Assembly: GCF_022063185.1 (NCBI RefSeq)
Contig: NZ_CP091913.1
Span: 4,290,001 to 4,354,000 of the forward strand
Direction of reading: 5' to 3'
DNA from: Nostoc sp. UHCC 0870
GTDB taxonomy: Bacteria; Cyanobacteriota; Cyanobacteriia; Cyanobacteriales; Nostocaceae
DNA length: 64,000 nt
The translations under genes were made by a program, and so were the position numbers. The notes beneath the pieces were generated by a model that had not been told where the DNA came from, did not search any database, and was given only the letters and a program-made list of their open reading frames with translations. This document shows, piece after piece, positions 44,033-52,557 of the stretch (positions within the stretch are counted from its first letter, which is position 1; each line of letters opens with the position of its first letter).

Positions 44033-44524
44033 ATGGCTTCTACTTATTCCTTTGACATTGTGAGTGATTTTGATCGGCAAGAATTGGTGAATGCTGTTGA
44101 TCAAGTCATCCGTGACCTCAAAAGTCGTTATGACCTCAAGGATACCCAAACTACTGTTGAGTTGGGTGAAGAAAAAATTACTATCGGCACAGATAGCGAG
44201 TTTACCCTAGATTCTGTTCACAATATTTTGCGTGAAAAGGCTGCCAAGCGGAATCTTTCCCAAAAAATCTTTGATTTTGGCAAAGTAGACTCCGCAAGTG
44301 GTAATCGCGTCCGTCAAGAAATCACCCTCAGAAAAGGTATCAGCCAGGATATTGCTAAACAAATATCCAAATTGATTCGTGACGAATTCAAAAAAGTCCA
44401 AGCGTCAATTCAAGGTGATGCTGTGCGAGTTTCTGCCAAAGCTAAAGACGATTTGCAAGCCGTTATGCAACGCTTAAAGCAAGAAGACTATCCTGTAGCT
44501 TTGCAGTTCACAAATTATCGATAA
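44033..44524 (+). CDS. YajQ family nucleotide-binding protein
   Basis: A 163-residue YajQ protein: two ferredoxin-like beta-alpha repeats. It opens SFDIVSDFDRQELVNAVDQ and ends LQAVMQRLKQEDYPVALQFTNYR, both hallmark segments. YajQ proteins bind nucleotides and in some bacteria cyclic di-GMP as transcriptional co-regulators. Cytoplasmic. It is 108 bp downstream of the MAPEG gene and could share its transcript. Confidence 0.93.
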   Translation: MASTYSFDIVSDFDRQELVNAVDQVIRDLKSRYDLKDTQTTVELGEEKITIGTDSEFTLDSVHNILREKAAKRNLSQKIFDFGKVDSASGNRVRQEITLRKGISQDIAKQISKLIRDEFKKVQASIQGDAVRVSAKAKDDLQAVMQRLKQEDYPVALQFTNYR

Positions 44525-44568
44525 CTATTTTAGTTGAGATAATTAGGGCTTGCTGTCCCATCGTCATT

Positions 44569-44639
44569 AAACCCCACCCCCAACCCCCTCCCCGCTTGCG
44601 GGGAGGGGAGACGAAGCGTAGCTTTGGCGGGGTGGGGTT
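44569..44639. repeat. G/C-rich dispersed palindromic repeat
   Basis: AACCCCACCC... with the internal hairpin CCCCTCCCCGCTTGCGGGGAGGGG and closing GGGGTGGGGTT. A near copy, partly rearranged, is at 61510-61564. It sits between the convergent yajQ-type and GST genes and may act as a terminator. Confidence 0.75.
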
Positions 44640-44673
44640 CTTGGTTTGTCCTGAGCAATCAAGCAGAAACGAA

Positions 44674-45243
44674 TTACGAATTAGAATTACCCCTTGTGGC
44701 GATCGCTTTTTGATATGCTGGCCTTTCTATCATGCGCTGGATATATTGCTCAACAGCTGGGTAAGGACTCAAATCTAGCTTCAGCATTATGGGAATGTAA
44801 GCCAAGAGAGACCCCACCGCGACATCAACAACGCTGAATTCCTCTCCTAGTAAAAAAGGTTGTCGGGCAAAAATTTCATTCAAGGGAGTCAACAAACGGG
44901 GTGTTTCCCGTTCCCGGTTGGCTTCGAGAAAAATACCATTCCCCAAAGTAGCATTTGCAAATAGTACCCATTGATTAATGATCGCCTGCTCCTGTGGCGA
45001 AACTGGGTGTTTGCCATACTTATCAGCTAGATAAAGTAAAATTGCCCCGGATTCCCATAGTATAAAGTCTCCATCTACTATGGCTGGTACTTTGCCGATG
45101 GGGTTAATTTTCAAGAATTCAGGCTGGAGATGTTCTCCCGCCTGCATATCCAGCATGACAAACTCGTAGGGAACTTCTAGTTCCTCTAAATACCATTGGA
45201 CGATAGTAGCCCGACTACGAACGCCGCCATACAGTTTCAACAT
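44674..45243 (-). CDS. Glutathione S-transferase family protein
   Basis: A 189-residue GST. The N-terminal thioredoxin-like domain begins LKLYGGVRSRATIVQWYLEE and includes the cis-Pro and glutathione contacts NPIGKVPAIVDGDFILWESGAI. The C-terminal all-helical domain ends with a typical EQYIQRMIERPAYQKA. It is 12 bp downstream of the 45256 gene, so the two are cotranscribed. Substrate unknown. Confidence 0.9.
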   Translation of the reverse strand: MLKLYGGVRSRATIVQWYLEELEVPYEFVMLDMQAGEHLQPEFLKINPIGKVPAIVDGDFILWESGAILLYLADKYGKHPVSPQEQAIINQWVLFANATLGNGIFLEANRERETPRLLTPLNEIFARQPFLLGEEFSVVDVAVGSLLAYIPIMLKLDLSPYPAVEQYIQRMIERPAYQKAIATRGNSNS

Positions 45244-45255
45244 AACTACCTAAGA

Positions 45256-45708
45256 TTAAAGAACTTTGTGAGTGTGAGAATGCTGTTTGACGTTATCTTC
45301 TTTTGTTACCAATCTAGCGGCGTTTAGTATACGCTTGCGATCTACGGAATATTTAAAATCAGAGTAGGTTGAACCTACGGGGATCAAAGCTTGTGCGCTT
45401 TCACGCCGCTTGTAAGTACGAGCTGCTGCAAACACCCGTGACACAAATTCATCTGCAAATTGAGCTGAATCAGGAAACCCTGTGGGGAAGGTTGGCTGTT
45501 CATCGTTTACCACTGCACCCACATTGGTTGCAGAAGCGAATTTATAGGACGTGGGAATACCTTTGAAAATTGCTTCTAAAGCTGCTGAAGGAATTGGTTC
45601 TAGGACTTCGACTTCATGAACTTCTCCATCTTCTTTGATGAAGCAGGTTGCTAGACCAATCACAACATAATCATCAGCCGCTAAATCAGGTGCATTTTGG
45701 TAAGTCAT
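45256..45708 (-). CDS. Conserved hypothetical protein upstream of GST
   Basis: A 150-residue soluble protein, ATG start, no signal or membrane segment. The beginning DDYVVIGLATCFIKEDGEVHEVEVLEPIPSAAL reads as a compact beta-rich domain, and the end is rich in His (KQHSHTHKVL), possibly metal-binding. No named family recognised; it looks like a cyanobacterial conserved gene. Operon with the GST gene (12-bp gap) suggests a shared, perhaps redox or stress-related, task. Confidence 0.72.
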   Translation of the reverse strand: MTYQNAPDLAADDYVVIGLATCFIKEDGEVHEVEVLEPIPSAALEAIFKGIPTSYKFASATNVGAVVNDEQPTFPTGFPDSAQFADEFVSRVFAAARTYKRRESAQALIPVGSTYSDFKYSVDRKRILNAARLVTKEDNVKQHSHTHKVL

Positions 45709-46129
45709 TGTTGTCGTGGGAAATAGGATTGGGGAGGAATTAATTCAAAATTCAAAATTCAAAATTCAAAATTAAGAACTTCTGGGGGCTGGGGATTGGG
45801 GACTGGGAGAAAAATTCTACCTTGTCTACCTTGTCTCCCCTGCTCTGTCTTTGGCATTTTACCAATTTGTCTCTCTAACTCCTGGAATGTTCGTAGAGAT
45901 TAATATTTGATGCTTCGTTTCAGGAATTTAACCTGGGGAAGAAGTATCTGTAACTAGGTTGAAGCATTAATTGTCTGTATGAAGTGTATTTTTTACTGGT
46001 TGCAGTTCCTGAAATGTGATTTGGTCATTGTAAATAAGTAATCATAGACACCTGCACAAGTGACACACAATCACCGCTACCGCAACAGTAAAATTCTAAC
46101 TTGATTTCAAGGAGCATTTAGGCGAAAAC
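45709..46129. other. Repeat-rich divergent gap
   Basis: A TTCAAAA tandem array (45743-45772), a GGGGATTGGGGACTGGG fragment and CTACCTTGTCTACCTTGTCTCC at about 45817, then ~250 bp of unique sequence before the TPR gene, with AAGGAG near 46110. No other feature. Confidence 0.5.
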
Positions 46130-46831
46130 ATGAACATTCAATCATTCCTAGCTGCTGGAGAACAGCAAAATAACTGTTATCAATTTGTTGTTAATAATAC
46201 ATTTACTGACAAACAAAATGGGGCTAACGGTGACAGTTACTTACGTTCTTGCGCGTTGAGTTCAGCTCAACAGGGGAATTATACTGAAGCGATCGCTCTT
46301 TTAACCGAATTAATTAAACGCCATCCACACAATGCTGTAGATTACAACAACCGGGGGTTAATTTACTTCCAAAGTGGCGAACTGCACAAAGCACTCCGGG
46401 ACTACAACAAAGCACTGCAATTAAATCCTCATTTGGCTAGTGCTTACAATAATCGCGCCAATTATTACGCGGCTTGTGGGGAATTAACGGCTGCACTGGC
46501 TGACTATGATTGCGCCATTGATTTTAATCCTGGCCATGTGCGAGCCTGGATTAACCGTGGAATTACTTTACGGGATTTGGGACAATACGACCAGGCAATT
46601 GAGAATTTTGATAATGCGTTGCTATTTGGTCAGTTAGAAGGGCATATTTGGGCTGAAAGGGCTAGAACTTATCATGTTTGGGGAGATTGGAATTGTGCGA
46701 TCGCTGACTATCGTCGCGCCCTCACTCAATTACCTGTCCTAGCTAATAAAAAAGATGTTCCTGGTTATCGTTTGCGATTACAAATAGAAAATTGGCTCAA
46801 TGAATTATTGCCCGCACATCCTATGCAATAA
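46130..46831 (+). CDS. TPR protein
   Basis: 233 residues with about five tetratricopeptide repeats from residue ~42 to 210, for example DYNNRGLIYFQSGELHKALR, AYNNRANYYAACGELTAALA and AWINRGITLRDLGQYDQAIE. There is no signal peptide. TPR proteins of this size act as protein-protein adaptors, in cyanobacteria often for photosystem or secretion assembly. No adjacent partner is obvious. Confidence 0.87.
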   Translation: MNIQSFLAAGEQQNNCYQFVVNNTFTDKQNGANGDSYLRSCALSSAQQGNYTEAIALLTELIKRHPHNAVDYNNRGLIYFQSGELHKALRDYNKALQLNPHLASAYNNRANYYAACGELTAALADYDCAIDFNPGHVRAWINRGITLRDLGQYDQAIENFDNALLFGQLEGHIWAERARTYHVWGDWNCAIADYRRALTQLPVLANKKDVPGYRLRLQIENWLNELLPAHPMQ

Positions 46832-47091
46832 GTAAAAAGCTGATAAATAAAGGTTTTTACTTTTGCCCTTTGAGGCTATGTAAAATGAAAAATCCAAAAT
46901 TAAATAGAATTTTTAATTTAAATTTGGTGATGTATTCTCTCTAATAGCTAATAGATGATAAATAAAATAACACTACAAAACGTTAGATGTTAACTATTAA
47001 CTGTAAGAAATTTGCACCCAGGGTTATTGTTTAGCAATAATTACTTCTGTCAGCAACTTGTATGATGCCAATCACCAATTTAATATTTTGC

Positions 47092-47505
47092 TTAGGGTGA
47101 AGGCTCTGAAATGTCTATTTCCTGTCCATATTGATTGGTTAAAACAACCGGACGTTGACCAGGTTCAAATTTATATGTTTGTTGCTGCATAACACTTCTA
47201 GTTTGGCGCGGATCAAAATTACGGCTAAATTCTGCCTGTAAAATGCTGACGCGTTTTTCTATTTGCTTAACTTCTGTACTAACTTCTCGCAACTTGCTTT
47301 GCTGTGAAAAATGATTTGGCACAAGTTGAACTAATGCGAATATTGCTGTTGCTGAAAGGACAAAATTGACAGCTACCTTGGCTGAAACTTCTACAGCCAT
47401 CACCTTGTAAGAACGTTGGCGAAGATGGCGTTTTGGCCGAGGAACAGCCTGTTGTTTTTGTATAGGTGGTTGTTGTGGAGGTCTAGAAGGTTGAAAAGCG
47501 TTCAT
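47092..47505 (-). CDS. Small single-pass membrane protein with coiled coil (FtsL/B-like topology)
   Basis: 137 residues: a Pro/Gln- and Arg-rich cytoplasmic head (1-40), one membrane helix at about 45-65 (AVNFVLSATAIFALVQLV), then a short coiled coil (LREVSTEVKQIEKRVSILQAEF) and a periplasmic tail ending DISEPSP. This layout resembles the divisome proteins FtsL/FtsB/DivIC. I do not recognise the exact family, so the similarity is of topology only. It is a monocistronic gene between AT-rich gaps. Confidence 0.65.
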   Translation of the reverse strand: MNAFQPSRPPQQPPIQKQQAVPRPKRHLRQRSYKVMAVEVSAKVAVNFVLSATAIFALVQLVPNHFSQQSKLREVSTEVKQIEKRVSILQAEFSRNFDPRQTRSVMQQQTYKFEPGQRPVVLTNQYGQEIDISEPSP

Positions 47506-48105
47506 GATGCTTAAAAAGAGAAATTTCCTGATGAATAAAGTAAGCCATAAAAAGCCTATTAGCTAGGATTACGACTAAGATTAGCTGACATATTACTTCA
47601 TTTTTTCCAAATTGCTACACGTATGTTAATTGTCAAAAAAACACAAAATATACGTAAGTAACTGGTTTAACTTGATGGTATTTGTCCACCAGTTTATGGA
47701 AACTGCACCTGATCTGCCAGGATTATTATTCTTTTAGTAATTAATGTCAATTCCAAACCGTATTCTCACTGGTGAGTCACAAGTTGTTGTATCATGTCCT
47801 TTTTGCTGCTTTTTTAGTCTTTACCTGTCTTCAGGTAGGACTAATTGCTTCCAAGGTATCAAAACAATCTTGCTATTGTCAATTTTAATTTGCTCACACC
47901 TGTTAATACGTTTGTATTTATATTGATTTTTCTAGCTTTTAGCTAATTTTTGCAGTTATTAGAATTTCAGTATTAATATTTGGTTGATTAAACAATTTAA
48001 GTTATTAATTATACTAGTTATTAATCATGGCAAAATGCAATAGGGTAAAACTTTCATTAATCGCCGAAATTTCCTATAGGCTACGAGGGTAATTAATTTT
48101 CAAGT
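47506..48105. other. AT-rich gene-free stretch
   Basis: About 600 bp. A small hairpin ACCTGTCTTCAGGT near 47823 is the only structure noticed. A 60-codon Cys/Leu-rich frame at 47744-47926 lacks a ribosome site and is not called. Confidence 0.4.
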
Positions 48106-48250
48106 TTAACAAAATGTGGGGGTTTAAATCCCCGGCTTCTATCAAGCCGCAAATGTTGTGTCCGGGTCTAAATCCCCGTTACAACACGTAATTGCGAATT
48201 GCGAATTGCGTTAGCGGAGCGGGACGTTAGTCCATTGCGAATTGGTTTAA
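48106..48250. repeat. 145-bp dispersed repeat, copy 1
   Basis: Runs from TTAACAAAATGT to GCGAATTGGTTTAA and contains GGGGTTTAAATCCCCGGCTT, AAATCCCCGTTACAACA and GTTAGCGGAGCGGGACGTTAG. A second copy of exactly the same length, differing at only a few positions, is at 61566-61710. Both copies end near a minus-strand gene's 3' side. Confidence 0.92.
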
Positions 48251-48257
48251 TGCTTCC

Positions 48258-48291
48258 AAGAGTGGAGCATAAATAATTAGACTCCACTCTT
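48258..48291. terminator. Hairpin after psaM
   Basis: AAGAGTGGAG and CTCCACTCTT form a perfect 10-bp stem with a 14-base loop, 18 bp past the psaM stop. No strong T-run on the minus strand, so its terminator strength is uncertain. Confidence 0.65.
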
Positions 48292-48308
48292 GATAACGTA
48301 TGGTGGCG

Positions 48309-48404
48309 TTATTTGTAAAGTTCTGTCGCTAACCGCCAAGCCAAAATGCCTGGAATTAGTGCCACAACTAGAGCAATGTAAACTTGAGTATCAGAGATAG
48401 GCAT
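48309..48404 (-). CDS. psaM: Photosystem I subunit XII, PsaM
   Basis: A 31-residue single-helix protein, MPISDTQVYIALVV... ending RLATELYK, which fits PsaM nearly residue for residue. It sits at the trimer-facing side of photosystem I in the thylakoid membrane. The start is fixed by AGGAGG nine bases upstream; a longer frame upstream is not translated as one gene. A HLR1-like site lies ~85 bp upstream. Confidence 0.93.
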   Translation of the reverse strand: MPISDTQVYIALVVALIPGILAWRLATELYK

Positions 48405-48486
48405 GGTTGTAAACCTCCTGAGCGTCAAACTGATTTTTAAGAGTTCGTTTACTACTTTTCCTTGTTTTGCCAAAATTGTGGCACAT

Positions 48487-48504
48487 CTTGTTGCATCTTG
48501 TAAC
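48487..48504 (-). promoter_or_regulatory. HLR1-like direct repeat upstream of psaM
   Basis: On the minus strand GTTACAAG, two bases, GCAACAAG: imperfect match to the RpaB-binding HLR1 pattern (two TTACA half-sites, two-base spacer) known from photosystem I gene promoters. Three mismatches, so tentative. Confidence 0.35.
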
Positions 48505-48563
48505 AAAATCCGTGATGAATTCGGTAGTCTGAGTTATTTTTCATCAAAAAAATTTATAAAACT

Positions 48564-49811
48564 ATGAGTTGTTATTTGGGGATCGACTTTGGTACTTCTG
48601 GGGCGAGGGCAGTGGTAATTGATGAGGCAGCCCAAATCCAGACACAAGTAAGATATCCTTGGGCAACAGAGGCGATCGCTGATGTAAAATCATGGGAAAC
48701 AGCATTATGGACGTTGCTGGCGCAAATACCGCAGAATTGGCGGCGAGAGATGAGAGCGATCGCTATTAACGGCACTTCCTCAACTGTGTTATTGTGTGAT
48801 GATGCTGGCAACCCCATATCTGCACCCTTACTCTACAACGACCCACGGGGATCAACGGTGTTAGATAAATTGAGCAAGATAGCACCGCCAAATCATACCG
48901 TCTTAAGTGCAACTTCCAGCTTGGCTAAACTTTTCTGGATGATGCAATTACCCACCTTCAGCGAAGCTAAATATTTTTTGCATCAAGCCGATTGGCTGAG
49001 TTTTCTGCTGCATGGCAAGTTGGGGATCAGTGACTACCACAATGCTTTAAAGTTGGGTTATGACGTAGAACAGTTAAAATACCCAGAATGGTTGACAAGT
49101 CTGCAAATACCGATTCAACTACCCGAAGTATTAACGCCTGGGACTCCCATCGCAGAATTACGTCCTGAAATTGCCAATCAGTTTTTGTTACCGCCTCATT
49201 GTTTAGTCTGTGCTGGTACTACTGATAGTATTGCCGCCTTTTTAGCCAGTGGTACAACATCACCAGGGGAAGCCGTGACTTCCCTAGGTTCAACATTGGT
49301 ACTCAAACTTTTGAGTCGTACCCGCGTAGAAGATGCGCGATATGGAGTTTACAGCCATCGCCTGGGTGATTTGTGGTTGACGGGAGGTGCTTCTAATACT
49401 GGGGGTGCGGTGTTAAGGGAATTTTTTACTGATGCAGAGTTAGAAAATCTGAGTCGTGAAATTGATAGTTCTCAGTCCAGTAAGTTAGATTATTATCCCT
49501 TGTTAAAAGCAGGGGAACGCTTCCCCATTAACGATCCCAATTTATCCCCACGACTCACACCACGCCCAGATAATTCAGTGGAATTTCTATATGGCTTGTT
49601 AGAAAGTATCGCTCGTATAGAAGCGCGGGGCTATGAATTATTGCAACAATTAGGTGCAGATAGCTTAAATCAAGTCTATACAGCCGGTGGTGGGGCAGAA
49701 AACCCTACTTGGACGGCAATTCGTCAACGATGTTTAAAAGTGCCAGTAGTTTCCTCTGTGCATACAGAAGCCGCCTATGGAACAGCACTTTTGGCGAAGT
49801 CCAAATTTTGA
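48564..49811 (+). CDS. FGGY-family carbohydrate kinase (xylulokinase/ribulokinase-like)
   Basis: A 415-residue sugar kinase of the FGGY family. The first actin-like domain opens with the phosphate-binding YLGIDFGTSGARAVVID, then AIAINGTSSTVLLCD. The second includes VCAGTTDSIAAFLASG, VTSLGSTLVLKLLS, and VYTAGGGAENPTW, an adenosine motif. At 415 residues it is shorter than typical xylulokinases (480-520) and fits the cyanobacterial/plant D-ribulose kinase-like group. Cytoplasmic. It is divergent from psaM. Confidence 0.85.
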   Translation: MSCYLGIDFGTSGARAVVIDEAAQIQTQVRYPWATEAIADVKSWETALWTLLAQIPQNWRREMRAIAINGTSSTVLLCDDAGNPISAPLLYNDPRGSTVLDKLSKIAPPNHTVLSATSSLAKLFWMMQLPTFSEAKYFLHQADWLSFLLHGKLGISDYHNALKLGYDVEQLKYPEWLTSLQIPIQLPEVLTPGTPIAELRPEIANQFLLPPHCLVCAGTTDSIAAFLASGTTSPGEAVTSLGSTLVLKLLSRTRVEDARYGVYSHRLGDLWLTGGASNTGGAVLREFFTDAELENLSREIDSSQSSKLDYYPLLKAGERFPINDPNLSPRLTPRPDNSVEFLYGLLESIARIEARGYELLQQLGADSLNQVYTAGGGAENPTWTAIRQRCLKVPVVSSVHTEAAYGTALLAKSKF

Positions 49812-50024
49812 ACTCAATCAGTATTATCTGTTCACAAAAATCTTTTAAATCCGTATCTCTCCCAGTGACAATCAACATATCACGGCTGATACTGGGTTTA
49901 TTAGATACCAGATTCTAAAGTTCCAGGTTCGTCATCTGGGCAGCTATTTGGGGGTAGATGCTTCGCCGCTAGCGAATGTCATCTATCCCCTTAACTCATT
50001 TTTCGTATTACCGCAAATAATTTT
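49812..50024. other. Gap between sugar kinase and MITE copy 2
   Basis: About 210 bp with no gene; contains TAGATGCTTCGCCGCTAGCG, a short G/C-rich dispersed fragment. The following 50025-50445 holds the MITE copy and a half GTAGTAAGGAC element, then ~170 bp of unique sequence before the WD40 gene. Confidence 0.4.
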
Positions 50025-50175
50025 AGGACTTACGCAACTGGTATATTTTGAATTTTGAATTTTGAATTTTGAATTGATTTATGTAGGGTGTGTGACGCTG
50101 CGAAAGTATTTGAACGTAGTTATGAGACTGATAGCGTCACGCACCAACCATCGATTGTGACACTTGGGTAAGTCC
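50025..50175. mobile_element. MITE-like element, copy 2, with tandem-repeat insertion
   Basis: Same element as 2121-2243 in opposite orientation: left end AGGACTTACGCAACTGG, right end TTGGGTAAGTCCT (one mismatch to the perfect arm). It carries an extra block of TTTTGAA tandem units at about 50047-50077 that copy 1 lacks, which accounts for most of its additional length. Confidence 0.82.
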
Positions 50176-50247
50176 TGAATTTATTGAAATAACTTGCGTG
50201 GTGCGCGCAACGCGATAGGCTGCGAGTAGGAACTAGCCAAGTGAAAG

Positions 50248-50273
50248 AAGGACTAAAGTCCTTACTACAAACC
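50248..50273. repeat. Half GTAGTAAGGAC element
   Basis: AAGGACTAAAGTCCTTACTACAAACC, the right half of the family described at 27176-27233. Confidence 0.7.
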
Positions 50274-50445
50274 TTTAATTAGGGCTTGCCGTTCTACTTA
50301 TACAGCAAACAAGCAACTAATAACTAGTTATCACGCAGATTAGCCATTGTTTCCGTAAATACCCGGTGTTAAGCAGTAGTAACTTCTTAAAGCAGATCAG
50401 AAAAAATAATTTCTGCTTCTCAACATCTTTAAGCAAAGTAAAATT

Positions 50446-51501
50446 ATGCTTGTTCTCAAGTTTAGACAAAGATTCTTACAAGGTTTTACTGCCTTAATGC
50501 TGGGATTATTTATTACTTCTGCATATAGTTATTTGCGCTATAGATTTATTGCTAATCCCATATATTTAATTAATAGTTTGCCTAGCAGTTTATTTTTAGA
50601 AAAAGCCTTACCTGTAAATTCCCCAGTTGATTCTATTCACTTCAGTCCTGATGGTCAAACTATCACGATTAGTAGTGGGAAAAACATCCAACTTTATAAT
50701 CTGAAAACGGGAGAAGAAATTGACATTCTCAGTGGGAATTCTTGGGGTGTTAATTCCGTAGTCATCAGTCCCGATGGCAAAATTCTGGCGAGTGGTGGTA
50801 GTGATGACACTATCAAACTTTGGGATCTGACAACAAGGAAAGAAATACTTACTCTCCGAGGACATGACTTGGGGATTAATTCCGTAGTCTTTACCCCCGA
50901 CAGCAAAAAGTTGATTAGTGGTGGTTGGGATAACACTATTAAAATTTGGAATATAGCTACAGGGAAAGAAATCCATACCATCAAGGATGATGAACTCAAG
51001 ATTACTTCCATAGCTTTGAGTCCTGATGGTAAGACTATTGCTAGTGCTAGTTGGGAGATAGATAAAACTATCCAACTCTGGGATGTAGAAACAGGTAGAA
51101 AAGTTCGTACTCTAATAGGACATTCTTCTACACTGCGAGCGATCGCTTTTAGTTCTGATAGCAAAACCCTTGCTAGTGCCGCTAATGATAACACTATCAA
51201 GCTGTGGAATCTAGCAACAGGGCAAGAAATCCGCACCTTACAAGGACTTACTGCTAACTCTCTCAGCTTTCATCCTAATGGTCAGATCCTAGCAAGTGCA
51301 ACTAACACGACTCCAAGCGTCAATCATAGTGGTGTGTGGGACAACGATATCAAACTGTGGAATGTCGCAACGGGAGAACAAATTCGCAGTCTCAAGGGAC
51401 ATATATTTGGGGTTTTCTCTCTGGCCTTTAGTCCAGATGGTAAAACTCTTGTAAGTAGTGGTGGAGATGAGACTGTCAAAATTTGGCGGGTGTCACCTTA
51501 A
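50446..51501 (+). CDS. Membrane-anchored WD40 repeat protein
   Basis: 351 residues: an N-terminal membrane anchor (about 12-30) and then six to seven WD40 blades from residue ~55 to the end, each with FSPDG, GSDDTIKLWD-like and GH motifs. The repeats are close enough to form one beta-propeller, probably on the periplasmic or cytoplasmic membrane face. WD40 proteins are scaffolds; partner unknown. The DNA of the blades is partly repetitive. Convergent with the kinase at 51509, with 7 bp between the two stops. Confidence 0.88.
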   Translation: MLVLKFRQRFLQGFTALMLGLFITSAYSYLRYRFIANPIYLINSLPSSLFLEKALPVNSPVDSIHFSPDGQTITISSGKNIQLYNLKTGEEIDILSGNSWGVNSVVISPDGKILASGGSDDTIKLWDLTTRKEILTLRGHDLGINSVVFTPDSKKLISGGWDNTIKIWNIATGKEIHTIKDDELKITSIALSPDGKTIASASWEIDKTIQLWDVETGRKVRTLIGHSSTLRAIAFSSDSKTLASAANDNTIKLWNLATGQEIRTLQGLTANSLSFHPNGQILASATNTTPSVNHSGVWDNDIKLWNVATGEQIRSLKGHIFGVFSLAFSPDGKTLVSSGGDETVKIWRVSP

Positions 51502-51508
51502 GACGGCG

Positions 51509-52477
51509 TTATTGTTTTTCTATTAGTCTCTGCAAAGCCAACAAACCAGCACCATAAGCAGGTTCATAACGAGGAAAGATTATATTTACGTGAGGATATT
51601 TTTTCACAATAGATTTATTAAATCTCTCCTGCATCTTACATTTACCCCGCCACACACTTCCTGTTGTGACTATTTCAAAGTTTGAGTCAGAATTGAAACT
51701 TCCTTCAATTACTGTAGATGTCGCTTTTGCTAATTCTTGAACAGCATCATCAATTAGATGATTAGCTACTTCATCACCAGAAGCGGCTGCTAAATCTACA
51801 ATTGGAGCTAAAGCAGCTATTTCTTTGACCCCCCACCCACGCCGATAGATAACTTCGATTAAATCTTCTATACTTGCCAAACTCAGATGTTGTGTAAAAT
51901 CTTCTACAAGTCTGGTGTGTTTTTCACGTCCATCATAAGCTTTTAATGCTGCTTGCATCCCAGCAACAGCAATTTGATAGGCACTACCTTCATCGCCTAA
52001 AATATATCCCCAGCCACCTACTCGCTTGGTTTCTCCCTGAGAATTACGACCGAAAACTATAGAACCAGTACCTACTGCAACTACAATTCCTACAGCATGA
52101 CCAATTCCGCCAACTAAAGCAATCAAAGCATCATTACAAATAACAATATTAGATGGTTGTAAATCCCAGATAATAGGTAAAGATTGGTTATTTTTTAATT
52201 CTTTGACGATATCTTTGACTATTTTAATATCTTCGGCACGAGCGACACCAGCTAACCCAAGACATAGTGATGTAATTGTGACTGAATTTGTTAATTTTAA
52301 AGCTTCATTAGCTGCTTGGTAAATTGCCGCTTCGATAGACTTTAAAGCTGCTGCTTTGCCTATACTTTGATAGTTGGCTGCACCTGCTTGACCGCGACCT
52401 ATTATTTTATGCCTATCGTCCATTACAATACACACGGTTTTGCTACCGCCGCCATCTATTCCTAAGACATAACTCAT
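51509..52477 (-). CDS. N-acetylglucosamine kinase-like (BadF/BadG family)
   Basis: A 322-residue ASKHA-fold kinase. The phosphate-1 motif YVLGIDGGGSKTVCIVMD opens the protein. ICNDALIALVGGIGHAVGIVVAVGTGSI, with the adjacent GGWGYILGDEGSAYQIAVAGMQAAL, matches the BadF/BadG/BcrA and NAGK-like family. It would phosphorylate N-acetylglucosamine or a related amino sugar in the cytoplasm. It follows the AmpG-like MFS gene on the same strand (80-bp gap with a repeat), so the pair probably recovers amino sugars from peptidoglycan or the environment. Confidence 0.85.
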   Translation of the reverse strand: MSYVLGIDGGGSKTVCIVMDDRHKIIGRGQAGAANYQSIGKAAALKSIEAAIYQAANEALKLTNSVTITSLCLGLAGVARAEDIKIVKDIVKELKNNQSLPIIWDLQPSNIVICNDALIALVGGIGHAVGIVVAVGTGSIVFGRNSQGETKRVGGWGYILGDEGSAYQIAVAGMQAALKAYDGREKHTRLVEDFTQHLSLASIEDLIEVIYRRGWGVKEIAALAPIVDLAAASGDEVANHLIDDAVQELAKATSTVIEGSFNSDSNFEIVTTGSVWRGKCKMQERFNKSIVKKYPHVNIIFPRYEPAYGAGLLALQRLIEKQ

Positions 52478-52499
52478 GGCTTATTGTAGTATTTCTTGT

Positions 52500-52555
52500 G
52501 TTTGTAGTAACCACTTTAGTGCTGAGATAAATTAGGACTAAAGTCCTGACTAAGA
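52500..52555. repeat. Diverged GTAGTAAGGAC element
   Basis: GTTTGTAGTAACCACTTTAG ... AGGACTAAAGTCCTGACTAAG, a degenerate copy of the 27176 family in the MFS-kinase gap. Confidence 0.6.
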
Positions 52556-52557
52556 AC

